Assembly: GCA_046329235.1 (NCBI GenBank)
Contig: JAXLVA010000001.1
Location: 930,001 to 994,000 of the forward strand
Direction of reading: 5' to 3'
Length of the DNA stretch: 64,000 nucleotides
From: JALONH01 sp046329235
Lineage (GTDB): Bacteria; Bacteroidota; Bacteroidia; Cytophagales; Cytophagaceae
Shown here: positions 51,004 to 60,078 of the stretch, piece by piece
Numbering within the stretch: position 1 is the first letter of the stretch
Layout: each line of letters begins with the position of its first letter
Position numbers and translations under genes: made by a program
The notes under the pieces: model-generated
Told to the model about the DNA's origin: nothing
Database searches by the model: none
What the model saw: only the letters and a program-made list of their open reading frames with translations

Positions 51004-52403
51004 ACTTCCTCTAGTTTGAATATACTATTGTCTTGTGGTGCGTTGTGTCTAATTCTCCATTCCATTGGGTAGTAGTTATTAATTCTATTCCCCATGGATT
51101 TGATGAACCCAATCGGATTGTTTTGATAGGTGATTAAATTCCAACCTAGCGTTTCCGTAGGCGGAATATCTTCACGTTTTAGAAATTTGACAGCATGGTC
51201 ATATTCTAAATCATATTCCGGAAAGGCATTTAGCGGCAGATACATGGATAAGGCAAATCCATGAGAAGGGATCCATTCTTTTCCTTTGGGAGTTCCAAAG
51301 GGAATACCGGCACGCAACATCTTAGTGTCTTCTAAAATGGAAACGATGTAATCCCAACGTTCTTCCATTAAAGTGACTTGCTCACCATTGACCTTGAAAA
51401 CAAAGTCATGTTGTTGCATCCACTCTTTATATAAATCAGAGACAGGAGGTAAGCCTAGTTTTTTATCTTTGCGTTTACTTCGGTAAGAACTGTGTCGAAC
51501 ATCACCTTCCGGTTTACGAACGATACAAGTGAAGAAGCCTTCACCATTAACTAGGTGCGGTAAAAATTGATATGTAGAAATATTTTGTACGGAGTTTACT
51601 AGAATTCCATCACGAGCTTCTACGTCAAAGGAGACAGGTTCTACTTGGTAAGTGTCGTACATCCATTGAACTACATGCTCGTTTTCATCCGGATTAAAAG
51701 TACAGGTAGAATACACTAAGTAACCGCCCGGTTTCAATGAATCCCAAGCATCGGCAATAATACGTTTTTGTCGAGCAGCACAAAGTTCTCCGTTAGCCAC
51801 ACTCCATTCTTCTCTTGCTTTAGGATCTTTTCTAAACAAACCTTCACCGGAACAAGGAGCATCAATCACCAATACATCTACTTGATGCGTGAGTAGTTTA
51901 CCTATTTCTTCCGGATCTAAGCTAATGACAATGGAATTCCGATAACCCCATTTTTGTACGTTCTCATCTAAGATAGGCGCGCGACTTCGAATCACTTCAT
52001 TACTGATGAGTAGGTGACGATCTTCTAATAAGTCGGCTAGTAAAGTACTTTTTCCACCCGGTGCAGCACATAAGTCTAACACTACTCCATCCGATAATTC
52101 ATTAACGACCGGACGAAGTAATTGAGCCAAGAACATAGAACTAGCTTCTTGAACATAATACACGCCGGCATGTAATAAGGGATCCCAAGTGAATACATAA
52201 TCGGAGGGAATCCAATAACCATATTCATACCAAGGAACAGGAGATAGGGAATGAGGTAAATAGGAATTACCTTTCAGAGGATGTAATCGTATGCTTCGAA
52301 GTGAAGTGCTACACAGCGCATTGGAGAAGTCTTGATAATCCTTGCCCAACTGCGCTTGCATGCGCTTTTCAAATTCTGCTGGTAATGGGAATTCGGACAT
52401 CAT
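50994..52403 (-). CDS. RsmF/NOP2-type rRNA cytosine-C5 methyltransferase
   Basis: 469 residues. SAM motif 'VVLDLCAAPGGKSTLLADLL', Cys of motif VI in 'DAPCSGEGLFRKDPKA', and catalytic Cys in 'YSTCTFNPDENE', the two-Cys set of the Nop2/RsmF family. The C-terminal ~170 residues resemble the RsmF RNA-binding region ('GIPFGTPKGKEWIPSHGFALSMYL'). It makes m5C in rRNA, probably 16S. ATG at 52403 or 52400. It follows the SRAP gene after 2 bases. Confidence 0.88.
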   Translation of the reverse strand: MMSEFPLPAEFEKRMQAQLGKDYQDFSNALCSTSLRSIRLHPLKGNSYLPHSLSPVPWYEYGYWIPSDYVFTWDPLLHAGVYYVQEASSMFLAQLLRPVVNELSDGVVLDLCAAPGGKSTLLADLLEDRHLLISNEVIRSRAPILDENVQKWGYRNSIVISLDPEEIGKLLTHQVDVLVIDAPCSGEGLFRKDPKAREEWSVANGELCAARQKRIIADAWDSLKPGGYLVYSTCTFNPDENEHVVQWMYDTYQVEPVSFDVEARDGILVNSVQNISTYQFLPHLVNGEGFFTCIVRKPEGDVRHSSYRSKRKDKKLGLPPVSDLYKEWMQQHDFVFKVNGEQVTLMEERWDYIVSILEDTKMLRAGIPFGTPKGKEWIPSHGFALSMYLPLNAFPEYDLEYDHAVKFLKREDIPPTETLGWNLITYQNNPIGFIKSMGNRINNYYPMEWRIRHNAPQDNSIFKLEEVCL

Positions 52404-52405
52404 TC

Positions 52406-53104
52406 TTATCCGAATAGAGAGAAGGTTTCACCCGGATAAATGTTCGGTGCTGCTTGAATACACTCCGGTGTGTCATTCTGAACAGAGTTGACAGCACGAT
52501 GTGCTTTGTAGGAAGACATCATATCCGCTTCCAAAGGACGCAATAAGCTATTCATCTGTGAATCGCTTATTTTATCGGCAATCCATAATTTCTCTAAGTC
52601 TTTACGTAAGATCACCGGCATACGATCGCTGATCTCTTTCATTAACAGATTAGCCTCGGTGGTTAATATGGTAAAGGTGTGTAATGTCTCTCCGGAATCT
52701 TGGTTTTCCCAAGAATCATATAAACCTGCGAATGCAAATATCTCGTCGGAGTTTAATGTAAATCGATAAGGGATTTTTGCTTTCCCTTCTTTTTTCCATT
52801 CAAAGAAACCATCCGCCGGTATTAAGCAACGTTGGCTTTTGATGCAGTGTTTGAAAGGAATTTTGGTGGTAATAGTTTCGGCACGTGCGTTAATCATATT
52901 GGCTGCAGTGCTTGTATCTAGTGACCAAGAAGGTACTAGTCCCCATTTGAAATATTGTACTTCATTAGGTTGTTCACACGTAATCACCGGCATCATTTGC
53001 ATAGGTGCTACATTGTATCTAGGACGATAATCCGGTGTTACTTTCACCTGAAATCGTTTCGCTACTTCTTCTTTACTTTTGGAAAGGGAAAATCTACCAC
53101 ACAT
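52406..53104 (-). CDS. SRAP (HMCES/YedK) family protein with a His-to-Ser change
   Basis: 232 residues. SRAP proteins crosslink abasic sites in single-stranded DNA through Cys2, protecting damaged DNA. Cys2 ('MCGRFSL'), Asn72 ('NARAET') and Glu102 ('GFFEWK') are present. The conserved His of 'IHDRMP' (His160 in E. coli YedK, from memory) is Ser159 here ('EISDRMPVIL', codon AGC). That His takes part in reversing the crosslink, so release may be slower. Cytoplasmic. Second gene of the operon, 12 bases after the YheT-like gene. Confidence 0.85.
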   Translation of the reverse strand: MCGRFSLSKSKEEVAKRFQVKVTPDYRPRYNVAPMQMMPVITCEQPNEVQYFKWGLVPSWSLDTSTAANMINARAETITTKIPFKHCIKSQRCLIPADGFFEWKKEGKAKIPYRFTLNSDEIFAFAGLYDSWENQDSGETLHTFTILTTEANLLMKEISDRMPVILRKDLEKLWIADKISDSQMNSLLRPLEADMMSSYKAHRAVNSVQNDTPECIQAAPNIYPGETFSLFG

Positions 53105-53116
53105 AGTACCTCCAAG

Positions 53117-54088
53117 TTAGGCATATTGTCGGATAAATTCAATGATTCTTTCTTCCGACCAATAATAGCCTTTCGGATGTTTTTGATAGTAACCTACATG
53201 ACCACCTTTTTCAGTAACCGTTAAAAATAAAAAAGGTGATTGTTCCGCAATTTCATAAGGGTAACAAGCCGGTGTTAAGAATGGATCGTTGGCAGCTGTT
53301 AGTAACAAAGTGGGACGTTGAATGTTGGATAGAAAGTATTTACTACTGTTCTTTTTCCAATAATCTTCAGCCGAATCAAATCCATGTAAAGGTGCCGTGT
53401 AATACTCATCAAACTCGATAAAGTTATTCATTCGGTCTACCGCTGTAGGATCTAAGTCAGGATACAACTTAGCCTTTGCTTTAATTTTACCGGATAGTGA
53501 TTTCATAAATCGACGCATGTATACTTTGCTTTTCAATCCTGCCAAGTGACGAGCTCCGGAAGCTAAATCACAAGGAACAGAAAGGGCAGCAGCAGCTTTG
53601 ATTTTAGGCGCTAGATTAGCGCCTTCTTCGCCCAAATATTTTAATGTAATATTTCCACCAATGCTAAATCCAATCAGGTACATAGATTCCGGTTCAAATC
53701 GTGTTAAAACATGCTGAACCATCAGTCGTAAATCGTTACTCTCTCCGCTATGATAGAATCGTTTTAATCGATTAGGTTCTCCGCTACAACCTCGGTAATT
53801 CCATGCTACTACTCGGTAGCCATAATCTAATGCCATCTTCACCATACCTTGGATGTAACCGCTTTTACTATCACCTTCTAAACCATGTGACAATAATAGG
53901 AGAGGAGCCTGTGTACCCTTTTTCGATTCATATACATCGTAATCCAAAAAGTCACCATCCGGTAATTCAAATCGTTCCCGTACCCCTTGTATATCAGGTG
54001 TTTTTCTGAATAACGCAGGGAAAATGGTTTCCAAATGGCGGTTGTTCAGCCAAAAGGGTGGACGATAAGTCGAGTGGATGACAGGCAA
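53117..54088 (-). CDS. YheT-family alpha/beta hydrolase
   Basis: 323 residues; the first codon appears to be TTG, with no ATG close to it. 'YRPPFWLNNRHLETIFPALF' and 'LLLLSHGLEGDSKSGYIQGMVKMAL' are typical of YheT/ABHD1-3-like hydrolases. The nucleophile is probably Ser of 'GFSIGGN', with the acid in 'AANDPF' and His in 'KGGHVGY'. Lipid or ester substrate is expected. First gene of the operon that runs to 49110. Confidence 0.85.
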   Translation of the reverse strand: MPVIHSTYRPPFWLNNRHLETIFPALFRKTPDIQGVRERFELPDGDFLDYDVYESKKGTQAPLLLLSHGLEGDSKSGYIQGMVKMALDYGYRVVAWNYRGCSGEPNRLKRFYHSGESNDLRLMVQHVLTRFEPESMYLIGFSIGGNITLKYLGEEGANLAPKIKAAAALSVPCDLASGARHLAGLKSKVYMRRFMKSLSGKIKAKAKLYPDLDPTAVDRMNNFIEFDEYYTAPLHGFDSAEDYWKKNSSKYFLSNIQRPTLLLTAANDPFLTPACYPYEIAEQSPFLFLTVTEKGGHVGYYQKHPKGYYWSEERIIEFIRQYA

Positions 54089-54131
54089 GGTATTAAGTGT
54101 TATTTTACTTTAATAATAAGCAGAATTGTGC

Positions 54132-54139
54132 CATATTTG
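54132..54139 (+). promoter_or_regulatory. Weak -7 element for hisG
   Basis: CATATTTG has seven of eight bases of TAnnTTTG. It lies inside the longest frame and favours the ATG at 54178. Confidence 0.35.
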
Positions 54140-54177
54140 CCAGTATTTTAGAATTAAACCTTCGAATTTCGATTATT

Positions 54178-55038
54178 ATGTCTACTGTTTTACGATTGGC
54201 CATCCAAAAATCCGGCCGTTTAAGTGAAGACTCCATTAAGTTGATTAAGGAATGTGGTATTGAATTTAGCAGTGGTGGAGGCACACTAAAGTCGTTAGCT
54301 CATAATTTCCCATTGGAAGTGTTGTTCTTACGTGATGATGATATCCCCGGATATGTTTCCGATGGTGTAGCTGATATTGGTATTGTAGGCGAAAACGTAG
54401 CGGTTGAAACTCGTAAGAAAATGGAGGTCATCCGTAAGTTAGGATTCTCTAAATGTCGTTTATCTATTGGTGTTCCTAAGAGCTTTGATTATATATCTAA
54501 GGAAAACTTAAACGGAATGAGAATCGCTACTTCTTATCCGAACATCTTATCTGATTTCTTATTTGAAAATAAAATTAAAGCAAGCATCCACGAAATCAGT
54601 GGCTCGGTAGAGATCGCTCCGGGTATTGGTTTGGCAGATGCCATCTGTGATATCGTTAGCTCCGGAAGTACTTTGATTAGCAATGGTCTGAAGGAAGCGG
54701 AGGTAGTATTCCGTTCGGAAGCTATCTTGGCTGCATGTCCGCAGATTAGCGATGAGAAACGCGCTATCTTAAATGAATTATTATTCAGAATCTCTGCAGT
54801 TCAAAATGCAGAGAAAACAAAATACATTTTATTAAATGCACCTAATCATTCGTTGAAAATGATTACTTCTTTATTACCGGGTGTAAAGAGTCCTACCATT
54901 ATGCCATTGGCAGAAGAAGGATGGAGTTCTATTCATTCGGTAGTGAAGGAAAGCGACTTCTGGGAAATCTTAGGTAAGTTAAAAGATGCGGGTGCAGAAG
55001 GAATTTTAGTTTTACCTATCGAAAAAATAGTTAAGTAA
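54178..55038 (+). CDS. hisG: ATP phosphoribosyltransferase, long form
   Basis: 286 residues from the ATG at 54178 (the longest frame starts 27 codons earlier but crosses the weak promoter). 'MSTVLRLAIQKSGRLSEDS', 'DIGIVGENV', 'ICDIVSSGSTLISNGLKEAEVV' (PRPP loop), and a C-terminal ACT-like regulatory domain ('MITSLLPGVKSPTIMPL'). It catalyses the first, feedback-inhibited step of histidine synthesis. The next gene, hisD, starts 5 bases later. Confidence 0.95.
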   Translation: MSTVLRLAIQKSGRLSEDSIKLIKECGIEFSSGGGTLKSLAHNFPLEVLFLRDDDIPGYVSDGVADIGIVGENVAVETRKKMEVIRKLGFSKCRLSIGVPKSFDYISKENLNGMRIATSYPNILSDFLFENKIKASIHEISGSVEIAPGIGLADAICDIVSSGSTLISNGLKEAEVVFRSEAILAACPQISDEKRAILNELLFRISAVQNAEKTKYILLNAPNHSLKMITSLLPGVKSPTIMPLAEEGWSSIHSVVKESDFWEILGKLKDAGAEGILVLPIEKIVK

Positions 55039-55043
55039 TTTCT

Positions 55044-56330
55044 ATGAAAGTTTACCGCTATCCATCGTCGGACAGTTGGTCGGAATTGTTGAAACGACCG
55101 GTAATGGAACGTGCTTCCTTAGAAGAACTCGTACAGGGAATTCTGAATGAAGTGAAAGCCAATGGAGACGCTGCCATCAAAGCGTATGCGTTGAAGTTTG
55201 ACGGAACAGAACTAAAAAGTTTGTTGGCCTCTAAAGAAGAAATCAAAGAAGCACAAGACTTAGTAGATGATAAGTTAAAAGGAGCGATTGATACAGCTTT
55301 TAAAAATATCAAGCGTTTTCACATAGCTCAGAAAGAAGGGGAGATTAAAGTAGAAACCATGCAAGGTGTTACTTGCTGGAGAAAGAGCTTACCTATTGAA
55401 AAAGTAGGTTTATATATTCCCGGAGGCACGGCACCACTTTTCTCTACTATTTTAATGTTAGGTGTTCCTGCTACGATCGCTGGTTGTAAAGAGATCGTGT
55501 TGTGTACACCGCCGAATAAACAAGGTAAAATACACCCGGCCATTTTATATACGGCAGATATCTTAGGTATAAAAACGATTGTGAAAGCAGGAGGCGCGCA
55601 AGCGATTGCTGCGATGGCAATCGGTACAGAAAGTGTTCCTAAAGTGTATAAGATATTTGGTCCAGGTAATCAGTATGTGACGACGGCCAAACAAATGGTG
55701 ACACAATTAGGAGTAGCGATTGATATGCCGGCTGGTCCTTCGGAAGTGGCTGTAGTAGCGGACGAAACTGCGAATCCAGACTTTGTAGCGGCTGATTTAT
55801 TATCACAAGCTGAGCATGGAATCGATAGTCAAGTAGTTTTAATTACTGACAGTGATTCGTTCATCACTAAAGTTCAAAACTCTATTGAAGAGCAATTAGC
55901 TCAGTTGCCAAGAAAAGAATTAGCTGCAAAAGCTTTAGAACATAGTAAAACATTTTTAGTAAAAGACTTGTTGGATGATGGTATGCGCATGATGAATGCC
56001 TATGCTCCTGAACACTTGATTTTACAAGTAAAACAAACGATGCCATTTGTGGAGCGTGTAGTGAATGCAGGTTCGGTATTTATCGGTGCTTATACTCCGG
56101 AATCAGCCGGTGACTACGCCTCCGGTACCAACCATACATTACCTACCAACGGTTATGCAACGGCATATGCAGGTGTTTCTTTGGATTCCTTTGTTCGCAA
56201 AGTGACGTTCCAAGAAATCACAGCAGATGGTTTGAAAAATATTGGTCCTGTGATTGAAACCATGGCCGCAGCAGAATCACTGGATGCGCACAAGAATGCC
56301 GTATCAATCCGATTAAAAACAATAGATTAA
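55044..56330 (+). CDS. hisD: Histidinol dehydrogenase
   Basis: 428 residues, the usual length. 'GLYIPGGTAPLFSTILMLGVPA', 'FGPGNQYVTTAKQMV', and zinc-ligand region 'LLSQAEHGIDSQ'; catalytic His pair near 'APEHL' and 'TNHTLPT'. It oxidises histidinol to histidine, the last two steps of the pathway. In many Bacteroidota hisC and hisB follow; here a tRNA-modification gene comes next. Confidence 0.96.
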   Translation: MKVYRYPSSDSWSELLKRPVMERASLEELVQGILNEVKANGDAAIKAYALKFDGTELKSLLASKEEIKEAQDLVDDKLKGAIDTAFKNIKRFHIAQKEGEIKVETMQGVTCWRKSLPIEKVGLYIPGGTAPLFSTILMLGVPATIAGCKEIVLCTPPNKQGKIHPAILYTADILGIKTIVKAGGAQAIAAMAIGTESVPKVYKIFGPGNQYVTTAKQMVTQLGVAIDMPAGPSEVAVVADETANPDFVAADLLSQAEHGIDSQVVLITDSDSFITKVQNSIEEQLAQLPRKELAAKALEHSKTFLVKDLLDDGMRMMNAYAPEHLILQVKQTMPFVERVVNAGSVFIGAYTPESAGDYASGTNHTLPTNGYATAYAGVSLDSFVRKVTFQEITADGLKNIGPVIETMAAAESLDAHKNAVSIRLKTID

Positions 56331-56333
56331 ATT

Positions 56334-57155
56334 ATGATGCCTTCCTCTCCATCTGAGAAAAATGCTAAACGACTTCGCAAATCTTTTTGGGAAGCAGTAG
56401 AGCGTTTTAACTTAATCGAAGAAGGTGATTATATCATGGTATGTCTTTCCGGTGGGAAGGATAGTTATACTATGTTGGATTTGTTTTTACATGCACAGCA
56501 AGTACGTAAAAACTTCTCCATCATTGCTGTGAATTTAGATCAGAAACAACCCGGATATCCGGAACATATTCTACCGGAATACCTGACGAATAAAGGAGTT
56601 CCTTTTAAAATTGTAGAACGTGATACGTATAGTATTGTCATGGACAAAACTCCTGAAGGGAAAACCATGTGCAGCTTATGTTCTCGTTTGCGCAGAGGTA
56701 CTTTGTACGGAACAGCAGAAGAACTAGGTATAACTAAAATAGCCTTAGGTCACCATAGAGAAGATGTGTTAGAAACCTTTTTCTTAAACTTATTCTTCAG
56801 TGGTAAGTTGGAAACCATGCCGGCAAAATACCGCACGGATGATGGCAAACATGTGGTGATTCGTCCTTTGGTGTATTGTAAAGAAGAAGAAATTGCTTCT
56901 TATGCCGTGGAGCAACAATTCCCGATTATCCCTTGTAATCTTTGCGGTTCTCAGGAGAACATGCAGCGCAAGATTGTCAAGAAAATGATGAAGGAGTGGG
57001 AAGAGAAGTACCCTAACCGTAAAGAGGTTATGATGAACGCTTTACAGAATATCCATCCATCTCATTTATACGATTCCAAACTCTTTGACTTTTTAACTTT
57101 AGAACCAAAATTTCAGACTGACGAAATCACTGGTTTAAAGGATTATATGGAATAA
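56334..57155 (+). CDS. ttcA: tRNA 2-thiocytidine synthase-like (TtcA)
   Basis: 273 residues. PP-loop 'CLSGGKDSYTMLDLF', then 'CSLCSRLRRGTLYGTAEELGITKIALGHHRED' and a second pair 'CNLCGS'; the Cys residues bind the iron-sulfur cluster of the TtcA group. It thiolates C32 of tRNAs. It begins 3 bases after hisD, so it is probably on the same message, although it has no role in histidine synthesis. ATG or the second ATG in 'ATGATG' may be used. Confidence 0.92.
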   Translation: MMPSSPSEKNAKRLRKSFWEAVERFNLIEEGDYIMVCLSGGKDSYTMLDLFLHAQQVRKNFSIIAVNLDQKQPGYPEHILPEYLTNKGVPFKIVERDTYSIVMDKTPEGKTMCSLCSRLRRGTLYGTAEELGITKIALGHHREDVLETFFLNLFFSGKLETMPAKYRTDDGKHVVIRPLVYCKEEEIASYAVEQQFPIIPCNLCGSQENMQRKIVKKMMKEWEEKYPNRKEVMMNALQNIHPSHLYDSKLFDFLTLEPKFQTDEITGLKDYME

Positions 57156-57238
57156 TAGTTCCTGACATTTTGTCCCTTGAAACTACTTTGGGTTACTTTT
57201 TGTTCTAAAGGAAATAGATACTAAAGAATGGGGGGCTT

Positions 57239-57625
57239 ATGGAAAACAACAACTTAGTTGATTTAAAATGGTTAGCACATCAGGCCGATGTGTGGAACAC
57301 CATTACCGGTGGAGTTATTCAACCTATCTTTGAAAAAGAACGCCTAGATAAAGAGTATTTAATCATAGGATTTGTACCGGGTGTATCCTTGGAAAAGTTG
57401 CATGTTGAAATCAGAAACAGTCGCTTGGTCGTTTTCTATAACTTGCTTTTCACTAGAAAAGACGAAGAAGAAATTGTAGAGTTTGTGGTAGGTTCATTCC
57501 CAATCCCACGATCAGTGAATTATGATTTAATTTCTTCAGAGGTAATAGAAGATGAGTTAGTGATTCACTTGCCTAAAGATCCTAATCGACTCACTAAGCG
57601 TGAGATTCCGATAGATAAAAAATAA
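57239..57625 (+). CDS. Hsp20/alpha-crystallin-like small heat-shock protein, divergent
   Basis: 128 residues. The middle has the crystallin strand pattern ('IIGFVPGVSLEKLHVEIRNSRLVVFY', 'VGSFPIPRSVNYDLISSEVIEDELVIHLPK') and the tail carries an IxI-type motif ('REIPID'), which in Hsp20 proteins docks on neighbouring subunits. It would act as an ATP-independent holdase. Divergent enough that a paralogous role is possible. Confidence 0.75.
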   Translation: MENNNLVDLKWLAHQADVWNTITGGVIQPIFEKERLDKEYLIIGFVPGVSLEKLHVEIRNSRLVVFYNLLFTRKDEEEIVEFVVGSFPIPRSVNYDLISSEVIEDELVIHLPKDPNRLTKREIPIDKK

Positions 57626-57657
57626 AAAATCCCCCGAATACCTTCGGGGGATTTTTT
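57624..57657. terminator. Bidirectional terminator
   Basis: A 15-bp stem with a CCCCCG/CGGGGG core and A/T flanks, loop TACC; the hsp20-like stop codon is part of its left side. Confidence 0.9.
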
Positions 57658-57658
57658 A

Positions 57659-58450
57659 TTACTCAGTCATTAGTTGTTCTAATACATCTTGGTAGGCATC
57701 CGGACCTATTCGGAAGTCCCCTCGATAGGGATTATCCATCAGACTGATGATGAAAATCATAATACCAATAAATAAAGCGATAGAACAGTTAAGGAAGTAC
57801 TGTAATAGTTTATTTTCAAAATAGAACAACCAACAAATAGCGATATTGACGACTCCTCCAAAGATTAGGATAGCCCAAAGGTAAGTTGGTAAACCGGCAC
57901 CTACCGTATTCATTCGTAATCTACGTAGTTCAAGAAGTTTATTATATTGAGTTAATGTTTCTTGAAAAATAGCCATCTCATGCAAATTATCCGGCTTGAA
58001 GGAATAGAGATGTAGTTGTAATGTATCAATTTCTTTGTTTCCCTGTAAAGCCACTTTACCTTCCGCTTGTAAAGGCCAAGCTATATTGATAACAAATTGA
58101 TTATAATCTTTTAAGTCCTTTTTCAATTGCTTGGCTTGACTATCGGGAATCACACTTACATCTCGATATAAAGCTGCTATTGAGGCCGCCTCTTTATTTA
58201 CTTTTTCTTCTGCATCAGCAAAGTTTTCCCATGTACCCACAACTACCAAACCAAGGGTAATACCATAGAATACCCCTACAGCTGCTAAGTAGAAACTAAT
58301 TAAATCATTTCGTTTGTCGTACTCGCCATCCTTATGTAGTTTTTTTACAAAAGGGTTTAATATTGCTTGCCCACCTATGGATAAAAACAAAGTAAATCCA
58401 ACAATGATAATAAAGAGAAGCCAAGCAGGTAGTTCATTAATCCAGACCAT
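57659..58450 (-). CDS. DUF4239-like membrane protein
   Basis: 263 residues, about four membrane segments with a long loop after the second: 'AAVGVFYGITLGLVVVGTWENFADAEEKVNKEAASIAALYRDV' is the DUF4239 signature, and 'LLELRRLRMNTVGAGLPTYLWAILIFGG' is also typical. Family function is unknown. It diverges from the antiporter gene across 131 bases. Confidence 0.78.
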   Translation of the reverse strand: MVWINELPAWLLFIIIVGFTLFLSIGGQAILNPFVKKLHKDGEYDKRNDLISFYLAAVGVFYGITLGLVVVGTWENFADAEEKVNKEAASIAALYRDVSVIPDSQAKQLKKDLKDYNQFVINIAWPLQAEGKVALQGNKEIDTLQLHLYSFKPDNLHEMAIFQETLTQYNKLLELRRLRMNTVGAGLPTYLWAILIFGGVVNIAICWLFYFENKLLQYFLNCSIALFIGIMIFIISLMDNPYRGDFRIGPDAYQDVLEQLMTE

Positions 58451-58581
58451 AGTGTAGAGTTTTAAGATGTATGAATCTAATTAAAAAGTTAAAATGAACA
58501 TAATGCGTAAGGTCTTTTGTGGATTTTTTCTTATCTTCAATGTGCTTCAATAGCAAAAATTGAATTTTCATCTTCGTTCGA

Positions 58582-60039
58582 ATGGATTTAAACATATTAT
58601 ATCTTGCTTTATCACTACTTATCGTCATAAGTATTTTTGTCATCCGATTGAGTAACAACTTTGGGGTACCTATCTTATTACTCTTCTTGGGAGTGGGTAT
58701 GCTTGCGGGCTCCGAAGGTCCCGGAGGTATTTATTTTGATGATTCTAAGTTGGCTCAAAATATAGGTATTACTGCTCTGATTATTATTTTGTTTTCCGGT
58801 GGTATGGATACCAAATGGAGTCACGTAAAATCTGTAGTGGCACCTGCATTAAGTCTAGCCACTGTGGGTGTTATTATTACGGCAGGTTTTGTAGGGGTAT
58901 TCACCTATTACTTTTTAAAAATACCTTTGTCGGTGAGTTTACTACTAGGGGCGATTGTAGCATCTACAGATGCCGCCGCCGTGTTCTCTATTATTGGTGC
59001 TCGTAAGATTCGAGTGAAGGGGAAAATGACACCTTTATTAGAATTAGAGTCGGGTTCCAATGATCCTATGGCAGTTTTTTTAACTGTTAGTATGATTGAG
59101 TTGATACAAAATCCTGATCCATCTTATATGTCATTAGGTATCGGATTTGTGTTAGAAATGGTGGTGGGCTTAGTGGTAGGTTTACTTATCGGTAAATTTA
59201 TTTTATTCAGTTTAAACCGACTACAAATTCCAATCGAAGGTTTGTATCCGGTCTTTATTTTTGCTTCCGCATTCTTAGTTTATTCTTTAACGGTTCTGTG
59301 TCACGGAAGTGGATTCTTAGCCGTATATGTGGCCGGTTTGGTGGTTGGAAATGAAAACTTTGTTCATAAGAAAAACATCTTTCGTTTCTTAGATGGGATG
59401 GCATGGATTGCGCAAGTGATTATGTTCTTAACCTTAGGATTGTTAGTATTCCCGCATGAGATTATTCCAGCCTTTAGAGCTGAATTATTTATTTCTTTAT
59501 TCTTAATATTTATAGCAAGACCTATAAGTGTATTCATTGCCTTGATACCATTCAAGTTTAAGTTAAATGAAAAACTCTTTGTCTCTTGGGTAGGCTTAAG
59601 AGGCGCTGTTCCTATTATATTAGCAACCTTCCCTTTGATAGCAGGCATTCCGGAAGCCAAGCTGATATTTAATGTCGTCTTCTTTATCGTGTTAACATCT
59701 GCCTTGTTGCAAGGGTGGACAATACCTTGGATCGTAGAAAAACTTAAATTGAAAGATGAGTCGATTGACTTTATTAATACTCCAAATGAGTTTAATCATT
59801 TAGAAGAGACGGGTAGAACTAGAATCAACTTTATCATACCTGATATGCCGGAATTTAAAAATAAGCCTATTGTAAATATTCCTGAATTGAAGGGCAGCTT
59901 GATTGTAACGATTCGAAGAGGCCAGAATTATTTTGTGCCAAGTGGAGGTACAGTGCTGGAGACAGGGGATGAACTACAAGTATTGATTGATAATAAACAG
60001 TTAGAATCTCTAAAACAAATTGTAGAGGTATATCATTAA
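58582..60039 (+). CDS. K+(Na+)/H+ antiporter, NhaP2/CvrA type
   Basis: 485 residues. A CPA1 membrane domain of about 12 helices: 'GAIVASTDAAAVFSIIGARKI', 'LLELESGSNDPMAVFLTVS', 'WVGLRGAVPIILATFPL'. The last ~75 residues are a TrkA-C-like domain ('GSLIVTIRRGQNYFVPSGGTVLETGDELQVLID'), which usually binds a nucleotide or c-di-AMP and gates the transporter. It moves K+ or Na+ out for protons. It ends at a strong terminator. Confidence 0.9.
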   Translation: MDLNILYLALSLLIVISIFVIRLSNNFGVPILLLFLGVGMLAGSEGPGGIYFDDSKLAQNIGITALIIILFSGGMDTKWSHVKSVVAPALSLATVGVIITAGFVGVFTYYFLKIPLSVSLLLGAIVASTDAAAVFSIIGARKIRVKGKMTPLLELESGSNDPMAVFLTVSMIELIQNPDPSYMSLGIGFVLEMVVGLVVGLLIGKFILFSLNRLQIPIEGLYPVFIFASAFLVYSLTVLCHGSGFLAVYVAGLVVGNENFVHKKNIFRFLDGMAWIAQVIMFLTLGLLVFPHEIIPAFRAELFISLFLIFIARPISVFIALIPFKFKLNEKLFVSWVGLRGAVPIILATFPLIAGIPEAKLIFNVVFFIVLTSALLQGWTIPWIVEKLKLKDESIDFINTPNEFNHLEETGRTRINFIIPDMPEFKNKPIVNIPELKGSLIVTIRRGQNYFVPSGGTVLETGDELQVLIDNKQLESLKQIVEVYH

Positions 60040-60043
60040 AATG

Positions 60044-60073
60044 AAGAAGCCCCGATATGCATCGGGGCTTCTT
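60044..60073. terminator. Bidirectional terminator
   Basis: AAGAAGCCCCGAT pairs with ATCGGGGCTTCTT around ATGC; it serves the antiporter gene and the converging Spy-like gene. Confidence 0.85.
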
Positions 60074-60078
60074 TGTTA

